Below are positions 7,369 through 15,770 of a stretch of 64,000 nt of DNA, one piece after another. The notes under the pieces were generated by a model. It did no database searches and was not told the DNA's origin. It saw only the letters and a list, made by a program, of their open reading frames with translations. Positions within the stretch are counted from its first letter, which is position 1, and each line of letters opens with the position of its first letter. This DNA comes from Faecalicatena orotica (GTDB taxonomy: Bacteria; Bacillota; Clostridia; Lachnospirales; Lachnospiraceae): assembly GCF_003149245.1 (NCBI RefSeq), contig NZ_QGDL01000001.1, positions 275,089-339,088 on the forward strand. The letters run 5' to 3'. The position numbers and the translations under genes were made by a program.

Positions 7369-8308
7369 AAGAATTCTCACTGTTTCTGCCGGACTTATGG
7401 CAGGAGGTGCCATCCTTGGCGGAATCGGTTTTTTCATGGGAGGCAGACCCGGTGTGGCTATTAACAAATACGGGATCAATTCCTCTCATACCAAATCAGA
7501 GGCGGTAGTGTTAGAAAAAACTAAATTAGATTCCTTCTCTGATGCTACATTTACAGTTGACTCTTATACCGATATCAATGTGATGGCATCAGAAGACGGA
7601 AATTATTATCTGGAATACAAATTAGACAAAGGCGACGGTAATCCTGAATACGATGTCAGCAACGGACAATTTACTATGCAGCAGACAGACTTTTACGTAG
7701 GTTTTATCAATATTGGATTTGGCACAGATGCCCTTGTACCTAACACATATATTAATCTGTATGTACCGGAGGACAAGGAACTTGGCACACTGAACATAAA
7801 CAATGACTCCGGTGATTTATCTCTGGACCATGTCCAGTTCAAAGACGCCAATATTGAAGCCGACTACGGAGACATCACGGTAAAGGACAGCAAGTTTGAC
7901 TCCATGACACTCACATTGGAAAATTGTTCTTTTGACCTTGCCGACAGCGAAATCGGACAGTTTTATCTCCATAATGAATACGATGATAATACATTCACGA
8001 ACTTCACATGCAAAACTGCAACTATAGAACTTGATTCTGGCGACCTTTACATGGATGCGGCTAAATTGGAATCCTTGAACTGTGATTCCGAATATGGGAA
8101 TATCACACTGCTTCTCCCCGAAAAACTGGAGAAATACACGTTTGATGTCAGTACGGAATATGGTTCCATCAGACTGCCGGGTGATGCCCCGAGGGGACAT
8201 TATTCAGACAGGGATGAAAGCGAAGAATATTATCAGACCGACGGAAACGGGAAGAATCTGATAACCATTCAGGCTGATTCCGGAGACATTGAGATAAAAG
8301 AACGATAA
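7352..8308 (+). CDS. DUF4097 family surface beta-helix-like protein
   Basis: A 318-residue protein with one N-terminal membrane helix (about 8-30) and a long outside region of repeated short beta strands such as DSGDLSLDHV, ADYGDITV, DSGDLYM and DSGDIEI. These recurring DSGD/YGDI motifs mark the DUF4097 putative adhesin family, which includes LiaG/YvlB-like envelope-stress proteins. I chose the ATG at 7352 because GGGAGGAAAAAAG lies just upstream; the frame starts at 7322. It is the last gene of the PadR operon and ends before a clear terminator. The presence of such proteins in stress operons is established; adhesion itself is not shown. Confidence 0.85.
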   Translation: MKTITKRILTVSAGLMAGGAILGGIGFFMGGRPGVAINKYGINSSHTKSEAVVLEKTKLDSFSDATFTVDSYTDINVMASEDGNYYLEYKLDKGDGNPEYDVSNGQFTMQQTDFYVGFINIGFGTDALVPNTYINLYVPEDKELGTLNINNDSGDLSLDHVQFKDANIEADYGDITVKDSKFDSMTLTLENCSFDLADSEIGQFYLHNEYDDNTFTNFTCKTATIELDSGDLYMDAAKLESLNCDSEYGNITLLLPEKLEKYTFDVSTEYGSIRLPGDAPRGHYSDRDESEEYYQTDGNGKNLITIQADSGDIEIKER

Positions 8309-8333
8309 AAATCACATATATTAAGAAAAACTA

Positions 8334-8366
8334 AGAAGTGCAGAACCCCTGCACTTCTCTTTTTTT
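8334..8366. terminator. Rho-independent terminator of the padR operon
   Basis: AGAAGTGCAG (8334-8343) and CTGCACTTCT (8349-8358) form a perfect 10-bp stem with a 5-nt loop, followed by a run of T. The other strand is also T-rich after the stem, so it can also stop transcripts of the convergent Spx/ArsC-like gene. Confidence 0.9.
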
Positions 8367-8379
8367 AATGACTAATTCC

Positions 8380-8727
8380 TTATAACTTCTTCGCCCATTC
8401 GCTTTCTTTAAAACCGGTCAGGACTGTGTCTTTTGTAACGATAATCGGACGCTTTACCAGCATCCCGTCTGTGGAGAGGAGCTCGAGCTGCTCTTCCTCA
8501 CTCATCTGCGGGAGTTTATCCTTCAGTTTTAATTCTTTGTAGAGGTTCCCGCTCGTATTGAAGAACCGCTTCAACGGCAGGCCACTTTTGTGGTACCATT
8601 CGGTCAGTTCTTCTTTTCTTGGATTTTCTGTCTTAATATCCCTCTCCTCATAAGAGATTCCCTGTGCATCCAGCCATTTTCTGGCCTTCTGGCAGGTGGT
8701 ACATTTTGGATAACATACAAATAACAT
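8380..8727 (-). CDS. ArsC/Spx-family thioredoxin-fold protein
   Basis: A 115-residue single-domain protein of the ArsC/Spx/YffB family. It has a CTTC redox motif (C9, C12) at the N-terminus, the KTENPRKEEL helix and the conserved KRPIIV segment near residue 92. Family members are either glutathione- or thioredoxin-linked reductases or Spx-type regulators of RNA polymerase. The second cysteine favours a redox or Spx/MgsR-like protein, and the exact role cannot be told from sequence. GTGAGG precedes the ATG. It starts 35 nt after the end of the Cpr-like kinase gene on the same strand, so it may be the last gene of that operon. Confidence 0.85.
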   Translation of the reverse strand: MLFVCYPKCTTCQKARKWLDAQGISYEERDIKTENPRKEELTEWYHKSGLPLKRFFNTSGNLYKELKLKDKLPQMSEEEQLELLSTDGMLVKRPIIVTKDTVLTGFKESEWAKKL

Positions 8728-8762
8728 ATTTGTGCCTCACTTTCGTCATGATTTGTCTGTCT

Positions 8763-10136
8763 TTATTTGCCCGTCTTTACTGGAATGTAGAGACAGACAC
8801 AGGCGCCCCTGTCTTCGTCGGAATTGGATAAAACAAGACTGCCGCCCTGTTGTTTTGCGAAGGACTGCACCGTAAACAGGCCTATGCCGTAGTGATACTC
8901 AGAATTCCGGCTCTTATCCCCCTGATAGAACTGCTCTGCTGCGTGCCGGAGGTCTTCTTCCGTAAAGCCGGGACCACTGTCCTCTATCCGTAAGCACAGC
9001 CAGTCCCCTTCTTCTTTTATACGAATCCATATCATTCCGCCCTCAGGCGTATATTCTACTGCATTATTCAAAAGGTTTTCCCATGCACGGCCCAGAAACT
9101 GCCTGTCACTAATAATATAGTCCGACTGAAGTGAAATTACAACCTCCAGACTCTGTTTTTTTGCATCCGTAAGCATTTTCGCAGACTCCCGGAAGGATTC
9201 CGCCATATTCCGGATCTCGATCTTTTCCTCCTTCGGCTGGAAGTCACCCTCTGATTTCAGCATTTCCTGAAGCGTCAGGACATACTGCTCAATCCGGTCT
9301 GTCTCCTGAAGAATGTAAGCCTGGTACTCCCGGCTTTCTTCCCGTGATTCTGCCTCATCCAGCAGCTGTGTGCTGCCGCGTATCACGGTCAGCGGAGTCT
9401 TGATGTCATGCACCAGTGCCCTGACCTGCTGCCGCCTGTTCTCCTCCAGTTTCCACTGTTGTTTCAGTGATATTTCCAGCGCGTCCTTCATCTGAATAAG
9501 AGAGTCCATCACCTCGTCAATCTCACGAATCCTTGTATCAGGCTTTCTAAAATCCAAGTCCTTAAGCTGTACTTTTTCCGTCACCTGTTTGACCGACTCC
9601 AGCTCCTCCCGGAATATCCTGCCGAATCTCCTGACAAGTATGACACATTCGATCAGAAACGCAGACAAAAATAGCAGCAGGAGGCTTTCCGTGGCTCCCG
9701 GCAGATATTTCCTCAGCACCGGGTCCGTAAACTCTGCCTTGATATAGTATACGGCGATACAGATTTCATTTTCGCGCGGGAATACCTTGAAATATTCACC
9801 TCCATAGCTGCTGCCGCCCTGCTCATATCTCTGCCAGACACCTGTCCTCGCTTTTTCCGCCAGATTTCCGTAAAGAAATGTTCCATCCTCACTATAGACC
9901 CCGAAACGGCAGGTGTCGGGTATCATATCCTCCGTTACCCTCCCGGCTTCCTGAATGACCGTGCGGTTCTCCTCAAGCACAGTCTCCCCGTAATTGGCTG
10001 GCAGCAGCATCCCCGTGCTAGTTGCAATAAGAAATAACAGAACCGCCAGAAGGAGCAGTCCGCCCGTCACAGCACAGAACCAGAGCAGGAACCTCCAAAA
10101 CACAGACTGTACTGACACTTTTCGTTTTACTTCCAT
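8763..10136 (-). CDS. Sensor histidine kinase of a CprK-like antimicrobial-peptide system
   Basis: A 457-residue kinase with membrane helices near 15-40 and 147-167, enclosing an outside sensor loop of about 105 residues. A HAMP-like linker follows. The phospho-acceptor histidine lies in ALVHDIKTPLTVI. The ATPase domain has the N box ENLLNNAVEYTPEGG, the G1 box EDSGPGF and the G2 box YGIGLFTVQ. It overlaps the response regulator by 10 nt. Position and sequence type resemble CprK of Clostridioides difficile, which senses lantibiotics; that parallel is inferred from family and gene order. Confidence 0.88.
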   Translation of the reverse strand: MEVKRKVSVQSVFWRFLLWFCAVTGGLLLLAVLLFLIATSTGMLLPANYGETVLEENRTVIQEAGRVTEDMIPDTCRFGVYSEDGTFLYGNLAEKARTGVWQRYEQGGSSYGGEYFKVFPRENEICIAVYYIKAEFTDPVLRKYLPGATESLLLLFLSAFLIECVILVRRFGRIFREELESVKQVTEKVQLKDLDFRKPDTRIREIDEVMDSLIQMKDALEISLKQQWKLEENRRQQVRALVHDIKTPLTVIRGSTQLLDEAESREESREYQAYILQETDRIEQYVLTLQEMLKSEGDFQPKEEKIEIRNMAESFRESAKMLTDAKKQSLEVVISLQSDYIISDRQFLGRAWENLLNNAVEYTPEGGMIWIRIKEEGDWLCLRIEDSGPGFTEEDLRHAAEQFYQGDKSRNSEYHYGIGLFTVQSFAKQQGGSLVLSNSDEDRGACVCLYIPVKTGK

Positions 10137-10786
10137 TTATACCCTATCCCCCATACCGTTTCGATCGGTTCTATCCCTGCCTTTGAAAACTTCGCCCGGA
10201 TATTCTTCACATGTTCTGTGATCGCAGACACGTCACTCTCCCGGTCATAGCCAAACACCCGTTCAAAAATCTGCTCCTTTGAGAAAACATGTCCGTGGTT
10301 CACAGCCAAAAACTCACTGATCTCATACTCACTTTTTGTCAATGGGATGCGCATGCCGTCCGTTTCCGCCTGCTTTCCTGCCAGGTCAAAGCGCACCCCC
10401 GCTATCATGACCGCATGCTTTTTTTCCCGGTTTTCCCTCCTTAAATGTGCCTGGACACGGGCCCTTAATTCGCCGATACCAAAGGGTTTTGTAATATAAT
10501 CATCGCCGCCGGACCCGAGACCGTACATAATGCTCGTTTCATCCGTCCTGGCCGTCAGAAATAAGATCGGGCAGTCCACTTTGCTCCTGATATTCCGGCA
10601 GAATGTGATTCCATCCGTCCCCGGCATCATCACATCCAGTATGATCAGGTCATACTGGTTGAGATATTCTTCCTTTACCTCATCAGCATTCTGACAAACC
10701 GTCACCCTGTGCCCTTCCTTCTCTAGTGCACGCCTTATTAATGTAAGAATTGCCGGTTCGTCATCCACCGCTAGAATTCTGGCCAT
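10127..10786 (-). CDS. OmpR-family response regulator (CprR-like)
   Basis: A 219-residue regulator with an N-terminal receiver (acidic D8, D9; phospho-acceptor D51; lysine in TKPFG) and a C-terminal winged-helix domain ending in the usual VWGIGYKWK motif. GGAGGGAG lies just before the ATG. It sits between the ABC transporter genes and the kinase on the same strand. It most likely activates the transporter operon when peptides are sensed. Confidence 0.92.
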   Translation of the reverse strand: MARILAVDDEPAILTLIRRALEKEGHRVTVCQNADEVKEEYLNQYDLIILDVMMPGTDGITFCRNIRSKVDCPILFLTARTDETSIMYGLGSGGDDYITKPFGIGELRARVQAHLRRENREKKHAVMIAGVRFDLAGKQAETDGMRIPLTKSEYEISEFLAVNHGHVFSKEQIFERVFGYDRESDVSAITEHVKNIRAKFSKAGIEPIETVWGIGYKWK

Positions 10787-10813
10787 GATTTTTCTCCCTC
10801 CTTATTTCAATCC

Positions 10814-11602
10814 CTAATCTTCCATTCTCCTGCCTTCGTAATTGTGAAACCACATAAACAGCAGTCCTGCCCCGGCCAGAGTCATCAAAAGCATTACAAT
10901 ACCGCCCGTTTCAATCTGAGTCCGGAGGAATTCCTTATTTATATCTGCATTTGCCGTCATCTGCACATAATAGCCTGTAAAACGGCCTGCCCAGGCACAG
11001 GGCAGGAACTGCCAGATGCCGTCCCCCAGACCGGTCATCATAAGGGCCGCCACCAGACTCTCCACGACTCCCGCACCAATCGATATCCCTCGTGAAAAAC
11101 GGATTCCGAGAAAAAGGTGAAAGCAATAGCAGAACATCTGGCAGACCCATGTGATTAAAATCAAAATGGGATAAAATTTCCCCGGTACCTTTACATCTGT
11201 CATCAGTGAAAATCCTGCTCCAAAACCTCCGACCGCAAGGAGCAGGGCAGCCAGATTCCATAACATGAGCAGACAGATTTTTATCGCAAGATTTGACTCC
11301 CTGTGCCTGCCGGTCCCGAAAAGATTCTGGAAATGCCCTGCCTGCTTTTCCTGCTCCGCCGCAAGTGCACTTACAAAACTTACGAGTACCGGACATACAA
11401 TTGAGACAATCTCTATATAGCCGGATATTTTTCCCCACGCACTCCACATGGAGAAGCTGTAATACCAGAGAAATACGGCGATTCCAAGAACCGGCATCAA
11501 AATATGCAGCCAGAGGATCCATGTCCTGCGCATTTTCAGCATCTCAGCGCCGAGCAGATGAAGGAATGTGACATGTTTTCTTCCATTTTCTAATCTTCCC
11601 AT
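10814..11602 (-). CDS. ABC transporter permease, lantibiotic-immunity type (second)
   Basis: A 262-residue membrane protein with about six helices, in the ABC-2 family of LanE/G-like permeases that export or expel antimicrobial peptides from the membrane. The frame is open to 11698, but the extension has no start signal. The ATG at 11602 follows AAAGGGG, and MGRLENGRKHVTFLHLLGAE looks like a normal cytoplasmic N-terminus. It overlaps the preceding permease gene by 13 nt. It pairs with that permease and the upstream ATPase. Confidence 0.85.
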   Translation of the reverse strand: MGRLENGRKHVTFLHLLGAEMLKMRRTWILWLHILMPVLGIAVFLWYYSFSMWSAWGKISGYIEIVSIVCPVLVSFVSALAAEQEKQAGHFQNLFGTGRHRESNLAIKICLLMLWNLAALLLAVGGFGAGFSLMTDVKVPGKFYPILILITWVCQMFCYCFHLFLGIRFSRGISIGAGVVESLVAALMMTGLGDGIWQFLPCAWAGRFTGYYVQMTANADINKEFLRTQIETGGIVMLLMTLAGAGLLFMWFHNYEGRRMED

Positions 11603-12366
11603 CCCCGCAGCCCCTTTCTTTGATACAGATTCGCAGTCACCAAAAAACAGATGAAAAATAACACACCTGAAATCAAAACTCCAACTGGTATGGTCCATAA
11701 GTCCAAAACCTCCGGAGAAAACGTCTGGCTCCCCGGCTGCGCAGGAAGTCCGTTTGGCAGTATCCTAAGGACGGGGCACATCAGGCGGCTGATATAAGAA
11801 AATGGATTCAGAAACCACCATTTTGACAGTGCTCCCAAGATCCCCAGACCAATATTCCCTGCCAGTCCGAGCAGAAGCCCTGCCGCATATCCACACGTGC
11901 GGCTCATAAACAGCCAGAGTGGAACCTGCCATGCACTTAAGGCCAGCCACAGACATACCGCTGCAAGACCTGCCATACCAGAAATACTCCTGAGAGCTCC
12001 CTTTGCCAGAATCCTGCTGACGATTTCCTGCGTGCAGTACAAAAACAGTGCCGCATACAGAAGTGTTTTTAAACTGTAGATTACTTTTGCGGCCCAGAGC
12101 TTTTTCATATCAAGAGGAAGTGTTCCCATGATCCTGTTTTTTACTCTTTTTTCCCGCTGTTCCGTGAATGCCGTGCTAAGCAGAAGCAGCACGGGAAAGA
12201 ATGTGGTATACCACCAGTTATACTGATTTGTCTGATAATAAACTGCATCCTGACCTGAAAATAGGAACGAAATCAACAGACTGACGAGAGGCACGGCCCA
12301 GAATAATTTTGCCGACACCGTGTGTCTGTTCTTCAGCCCTTCTGCTTTGATATATGCCTGCATCAT
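11590..12366 (-). CDS. ABC transporter permease, lantibiotic-immunity type (first)
   Basis: A 258-residue membrane protein with about six helices, similar in architecture to LanE/BcrB/CprB permeases. A GGGAGGGCGG site precedes two consecutive ATG codons, the first of which overlaps the ATPase stop codon (ATGA). With its downstream neighbour it forms the heterodimeric membrane part of the transporter. Confidence 0.87.
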   Translation of the reverse strand: MMQAYIKAEGLKNRHTVSAKLFWAVPLVSLLISFLFSGQDAVYYQTNQYNWWYTTFFPVLLLLSTAFTEQREKRVKNRIMGTLPLDMKKLWAAKVIYSLKTLLYAALFLYCTQEIVSRILAKGALRSISGMAGLAAVCLWLALSAWQVPLWLFMSRTCGYAAGLLLGLAGNIGLGILGALSKWWFLNPFSYISRLMCPVLRILPNGLPAQPGSQTFSPEVLDLWTIPVGVLISGVLFFICFLVTANLYQRKGLRGWED

Positions 12367-13070
12367 GCCGCCCTCCCCCTGTTCTTTCTCACAACTTCGG
12401 TAAACAAGACTTCCAAATCTTTTCCCTGCTTCATCCCGCCCTGGTATCCGAGCACACCGTCCGAAATGATTCCCACATAATCCGCCACCTGCTCAACCTC
12501 GCTTAAAATATGGCTTGAGACGATGACCGTAATTCCTTCATGGGCAAATCCACGGATCAGTTCTCTCAACTCCTGTATACCGAAAGGATCCAGCCCGTTC
12601 GTCGGCTCGTCAAGGATCAGCAGGGACGGGTGATTCAGAAGTGCAGCCGCAATTCCCAGCCTCTGCTTCATCCCCATCGAAAACTGACCGGCCCGTTTCT
12701 TCCCAGTATTTTTTAGGTCCACAATTTCTAGTACCTCCTGAATACGCCTCTTCGGAAGTCCCAGCAGAAGCGTCCGTACCTCCAGATTTTCCTCCGCCGT
12801 CAGATTTTCATAGAGAGGGGGCTGTTCGATCAGAACACCCGTTTCCTTAAGACTGTCCCTGGTCCATCGCTTTCCCCGAAAATAAATCTCCCCTTCATCC
12901 GGCCGCATCATTCCCGAAAACATCTTCATAAGCGTCGATTTCCCGGCCCCGTTTGGACCAAGCAGGCCGTATACACAGCCCTGTGGCACCTTCAGGGATA
13001 TCCCCTTTAATACCTTCTGCCGGGCAAAACTCTTGCTGATTCCATTCGTCTCTAATATAAATTCACTCAT
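12363..13070 (-). CDS. ABC transporter ATP-binding protein, bacitracin/lantibiotic resistance type
   Basis: A 235-residue ATPase of the BcrA/LanF/CprA group. It has Walker A GPNGAGKST (38-46), Q-loop Q83, signature SMGMKQR (131-137), Walker B LILDEP (151-156) and the H-switch in SSH. This group energises removal of lantibiotics or bacitracin from the membrane. TTAGGAGG precedes the ATG. It is the first gene of a leftward operon of ATPase, permease, permease, response regulator and kinase, the order seen in CprABC-KR-like loci. Confidence 0.93.
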   Translation of the reverse strand: MSEFILETNGISKSFARQKVLKGISLKVPQGCVYGLLGPNGAGKSTLMKMFSGMMRPDEGEIYFRGKRWTRDSLKETGVLIEQPPLYENLTAEENLEVRTLLLGLPKRRIQEVLEIVDLKNTGKKRAGQFSMGMKQRLGIAAALLNHPSLLILDEPTNGLDPFGIQELRELIRGFAHEGITVIVSSHILSEVEQVADYVGIISDGVLGYQGGMKQGKDLEVLFTEVVRKNRGRAA

Positions 13071-13151
13071 ATCAGTGTCCTCCTAATTACATTCTGTATT
13101 TGATAAAATAATCATACAAAAAGAATATAAGGAATTTATAAGGGTGGGGAT

Positions 13152-13479
13152 TTTCTTTCAATTGGAGGGACGCCCGCCAGACCCCGCAGCAGGATGCCCG
13201 CAGGGCGGCTGCGCTGTTGTAAAGCAGAACGCTTTGATAAGCAGCAGTAAGAGGATACGCGCAGAGCCGGACGGAACCAGCCGCCATTCGCCGCTTAATC
13301 TGGTGATTAGGCGGCTCAGACGGCTTTAAAAATTGCTTCGGAAGCAATTTTTATCCGTTCGGCTCTGCGTGTATCCTCTAACTGCTGCTAATCTCGCTCG
13401 ATGCATTTGCAACAGCGCAGCCGCCCTGCGGGCATCCTGCTGTGGGGTCTGGCAGGCTAGTTCATCCGATTGGAAGAAA
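13152..13479. repeat. Large imperfect inverted-repeat element (about 0.33 kb)
   Basis: Arms 13152-13274 and 13354-13479 are inverted copies of each other. The best-matched stretch runs from GCCAGACCCC through the CAGGATGCCCGCAGGGCGG core to GCTGTTG (13175-13222 against 13406-13453), with only two differences that I see. A second well-matched stretch is AGCAGCAGT to GAGCCG. The 79-bp centre holds two smaller hairpins: CCGCTTAAT/ATTAGGCGG, and AAAAATTGCTTC/GAAGCAATTTTT. Both arms read outwards give similar peptide shadows, as expected from the symmetry, so I do not call genes in it. It fits a MITE-like or structured dispersed repeat. It lies exactly between the Cpr-like operon and the sheath genes. 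Confidence 0.8.
13328..13352. terminator. Perfect hairpin with A/T flanks inside the repeat element
   Basis: A 25-nt symmetric sequence with 12-nt arms (AAAAATTGCTTC and its complement) around a single central G. In RNA it would form a 9-10 bp stem with a short loop, flanked by A and U runs on both strands. It can serve as a two-way terminator. Confidence 0.6.
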
Positions 13480-13518
13480 GTATGGTCCCCGTGGAACGAA
13501 TTCCAGAAATATAAAGTT

Positions 13519-13881
13519 CTACGTCTCTTGTTTGGAATATAGAGGGACGGTAAAAATTTCTCCACATCTGGGGCATATGGCTTGTATGACGGGGGGATCA
13601 ATATCATTGATGCGGTTATACATATCCTGGAGATATGCAAAGTCTGCGGTGTATAGTCTTTCGATCAGGTTTGCATTTATTACTTCGATTCCTTCCAGTT
13701 CTGTAACTACTTTGGACAAAAGCACAATCGTGAAATACTCCTGATTGCTTAGGACGCGGGGATCTCTCATTGCCGAGATTTCATCACCTGCTGTTGCAAG
13801 GCGCATTTCACCTTTTATATGGAGACCGCCGTTTTCATCAAGATATCCTCTTGGTAATTTAAATTCGTAAACTGTTGTCAT
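13519..13881 (-). CDS. Small tail-assembly-like protein next to contractile sheath
   Basis: A 120-residue protein. The first 95 residues resemble small phage-tail or contractile-injection assembly proteins that follow the sheath or tube gene (a pattern like LPRGYLDENG then EMRLATAGDEI). The C-terminus adds a CPRCGE knuckle, half of a zinc ribbon. AAAGGAGTG precedes the ATG. It begins 40 nt after the sheath gene on the same strand and so shares its transcript. A role as chaperone or assembly factor is inferred from position and appearance; no catalytic motif is seen. Confidence 0.65.
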   Translation of the reverse strand: MTTVYEFKLPRGYLDENGGLHIKGEMRLATAGDEISAMRDPRVLSNQEYFTIVLLSKVVTELEGIEVINANLIERLYTADFAYLQDMYNRINDIDPPVIQAICPRCGEIFTVPLYSKQET

Positions 13882-13921
13882 TTATTCAACACTCCTTTTC
13901 TCTGACCGGTATGTTTTTTCT

Positions 13922-15421
13922 TTATGAACTGCACTCTATGGTATGTTGTGTGATACGGAAAATTACAAATTCTGCGGGTCTGGACGGGGCGATTCCAATA
14001 TTCATTATTAATCTGCCGTTTTTGATATCATCCGGTGACATGGTTGCCGGACCGATCTCTATAAAGTAGCTCTCACTTGGTGATGCTCCTGCAAACATGC
14101 CGTTACGGAACAAAGTATTCAGAAAACTGTCAATCGAAAGGCGAACTCGGTTCCAAAGGTTAGCATCATTCGGTTCAAATGCCACCCATCCAGTATTTGC
14201 CTTAATGCTTTCCTCCACGTAAATAAACAAACGTCTGATATTGACGTATTTAAAGGTTGTATTTGCACTCGCCGTCCTTGCTCCCCAGATGCGGATCCCC
14301 TGTCCCGGCAGCGCACGGATCAGGTTGATTCCTTTCGGATTCAGGATATCCTGCTCCCCCTTGTTAAAATTAATATTCAGGCCGGTGCATGCTATCGTCT
14401 CATTTGCCGGGGCCTTATGTACGCCCCTGCACATATCGGTACGGGAATAGACTCCCATAACGGCCCCTGACGGAGGAAAATATCCCGGTTTCTTATTGGC
14501 GCGGTCAAGATTCTGTATCCAGGGATGATATATTGCTGCGTAAGTGCTGTCTATCATCTCTCTGAACTCAATCAGTTTTCTAACATCAGAGATATCCCTC
14601 GGCATATCGAGGACTGCAAACCTGCTCTGTATGCTCTCACAGTGGGCAACCAGAGAATTGATTACCTCTGGGATATTGACACCCGGAACCGCTATAATAC
14701 TCACTGTATTATTCTCAAGAAATGCCTGGATTCCGGTTCTTTTTCCCGGCCCTTCATCTGTACCAGTAAAAGTGGATGCTGTAATATTCTCTTTTGTACC
14801 GTCAGCGCCGCCCTCCAGCCGGATTGAACAATTTCCCTCTCCTAAAAGAGCCTCCACCGGATTCCCCGGCAATGGTATATCTTCCCCCTCATTTGGGCCT
14901 TTGTACTGTAACTTTACCAAACGGCTGTCCTGCAGTCTGCGGCCTATATAATTAGCCGATTCTGGGTGAAGATTTAATTCCGCGAACTCTTCTACTTCAT
15001 CATCATACATTACCCGGATGGTAAGTCCTTTCTTACTATCTTCTACAAAATGTAATTCGACCCGATTCCCCCAGTTCCCCTCATTGGCCGCCGTTACGGA
15101 AAGCTGACCATTATCATATGAGGCTGGCCTCGCATCAGACGGCAGTACACGTGCAACATAGCAGCGGCTTCCACCGTTTTGAAAAAACTGTTCTACTGCG
15201 CCTGCCAGATAACGGTATTCTCCAAATGCAGCTTCATTTAAGTAACCTCCGAATTTACGTGTGAATTCCGGATAAGTCAGAATCAGAATCGGAGCTCCCG
15301 CAGCGGTCCCCCTCTCTGCCAGACCTACAAATCCGGCCACACTTGTTGCTACGCCCTCCATTGAATGCGGCAAATTTTCATATTCCTCCACATATACTCC
15401 CGGCGATAAATATTCTGCCAT
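13922..15421 (-). CDS. Contractile injection system / phage-tail sheath protein
   Basis: A 499-residue sheath subunit. The N-terminus (SPGVYVEE) and the C-terminal domain (RNGMFAGASPSESYFIE through APSRPAEFVIFRI) are the hallmark segments of contractile sheaths in myophages, R-type bacteriocins and eCIS particles. The segments IRIWGARTAS and RRLFIYVEESI match the conserved sheath core. Length is typical of eCIS and Afp/Pvc-like sheaths. AAAGGAG precedes the ATG. No tube, baseplate, spike or ATPase gene lies beside it, so it forms a two-gene unit with the small tail-assembly-like gene. Confidence 0.92.
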   Translation of the reverse strand: MAEYLSPGVYVEEYENLPHSMEGVATSVAGFVGLAERGTAAGAPILILTYPEFTRKFGGYLNEAAFGEYRYLAGAVEQFFQNGGSRCYVARVLPSDARPASYDNGQLSVTAANEGNWGNRVELHFVEDSKKGLTIRVMYDDEVEEFAELNLHPESANYIGRRLQDSRLVKLQYKGPNEGEDIPLPGNPVEALLGEGNCSIRLEGGADGTKENITASTFTGTDEGPGKRTGIQAFLENNTVSIIAVPGVNIPEVINSLVAHCESIQSRFAVLDMPRDISDVRKLIEFREMIDSTYAAIYHPWIQNLDRANKKPGYFPPSGAVMGVYSRTDMCRGVHKAPANETIACTGLNINFNKGEQDILNPKGINLIRALPGQGIRIWGARTASANTTFKYVNIRRLFIYVEESIKANTGWVAFEPNDANLWNRVRLSIDSFLNTLFRNGMFAGASPSESYFIEIGPATMSPDDIKNGRLIMNIGIAPSRPAEFVIFRITQHTIECSS

Positions 15422-15770
15422 TTCTTTTCTCCTTTCCTGCTGCAGGCACTTTGAAGCAGGCCCGACCCACGCTTTTTGTACCTTCCAATTGTATCTGTAT
15501 CTATCTTATCATAAATCAGGAGGATTTCACTGATATTATTTTGTTTGTCCTAAATCTCTTAAATCTGCCACAAGAAGGCTTCCACAAAAAAACTTGCAAA
15601 ATAATGTATGAAAATAGATACTTAACTTGCGTATTCCTGTTTTTATGGTAAAATATTCACGTAATAAGATTTCACACCCTGTGCACCGGCAGTACAAATA
15701 CCGCCCTGACTGTCCCGACCATCCGGCAGCCACTGCACAGTAAGCATAAGAATAGCAAGGAGGAACGCAT
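15422..15770. other. Intergenic region between divergent sheath gene and fprA
   Basis: No gene is supported. It holds the fprA promoter and leader on the plus strand. For the sheath gene I see only a -10-like TAAGAT near 15501-15506 without a good -35 box. A pair of 7-bp arms, CTGTGCA (15679-15685) and TGCACAG (15734-15740), could form a long hairpin in the fprA leader. Confidence 0.5.
15627..15654 (+). promoter_or_regulatory. Candidate fprA promoter, TTGCGT-16-TAAAAT
   Basis: -35 TTGCGT (15627-15632) and -10 TAAAAT (15649-15654) are 16 bp apart, giving a leader of about 110 nt before the fprA ATG. Confidence 0.5.

Noticed and set aside
10935-11522. Minus-strand open frame of 195 codons overlapping the second permease in another frame
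   Set aside because: The permease frame has the membrane helices and start signals. This frame has no family features.
13087-13542. Open frames of 60-100 codons within the inverted-repeat element, on both strands
   Set aside because: The frames in the two arms look alike only because the arms are inverted copies. They lack ribosome binding sites and family features.
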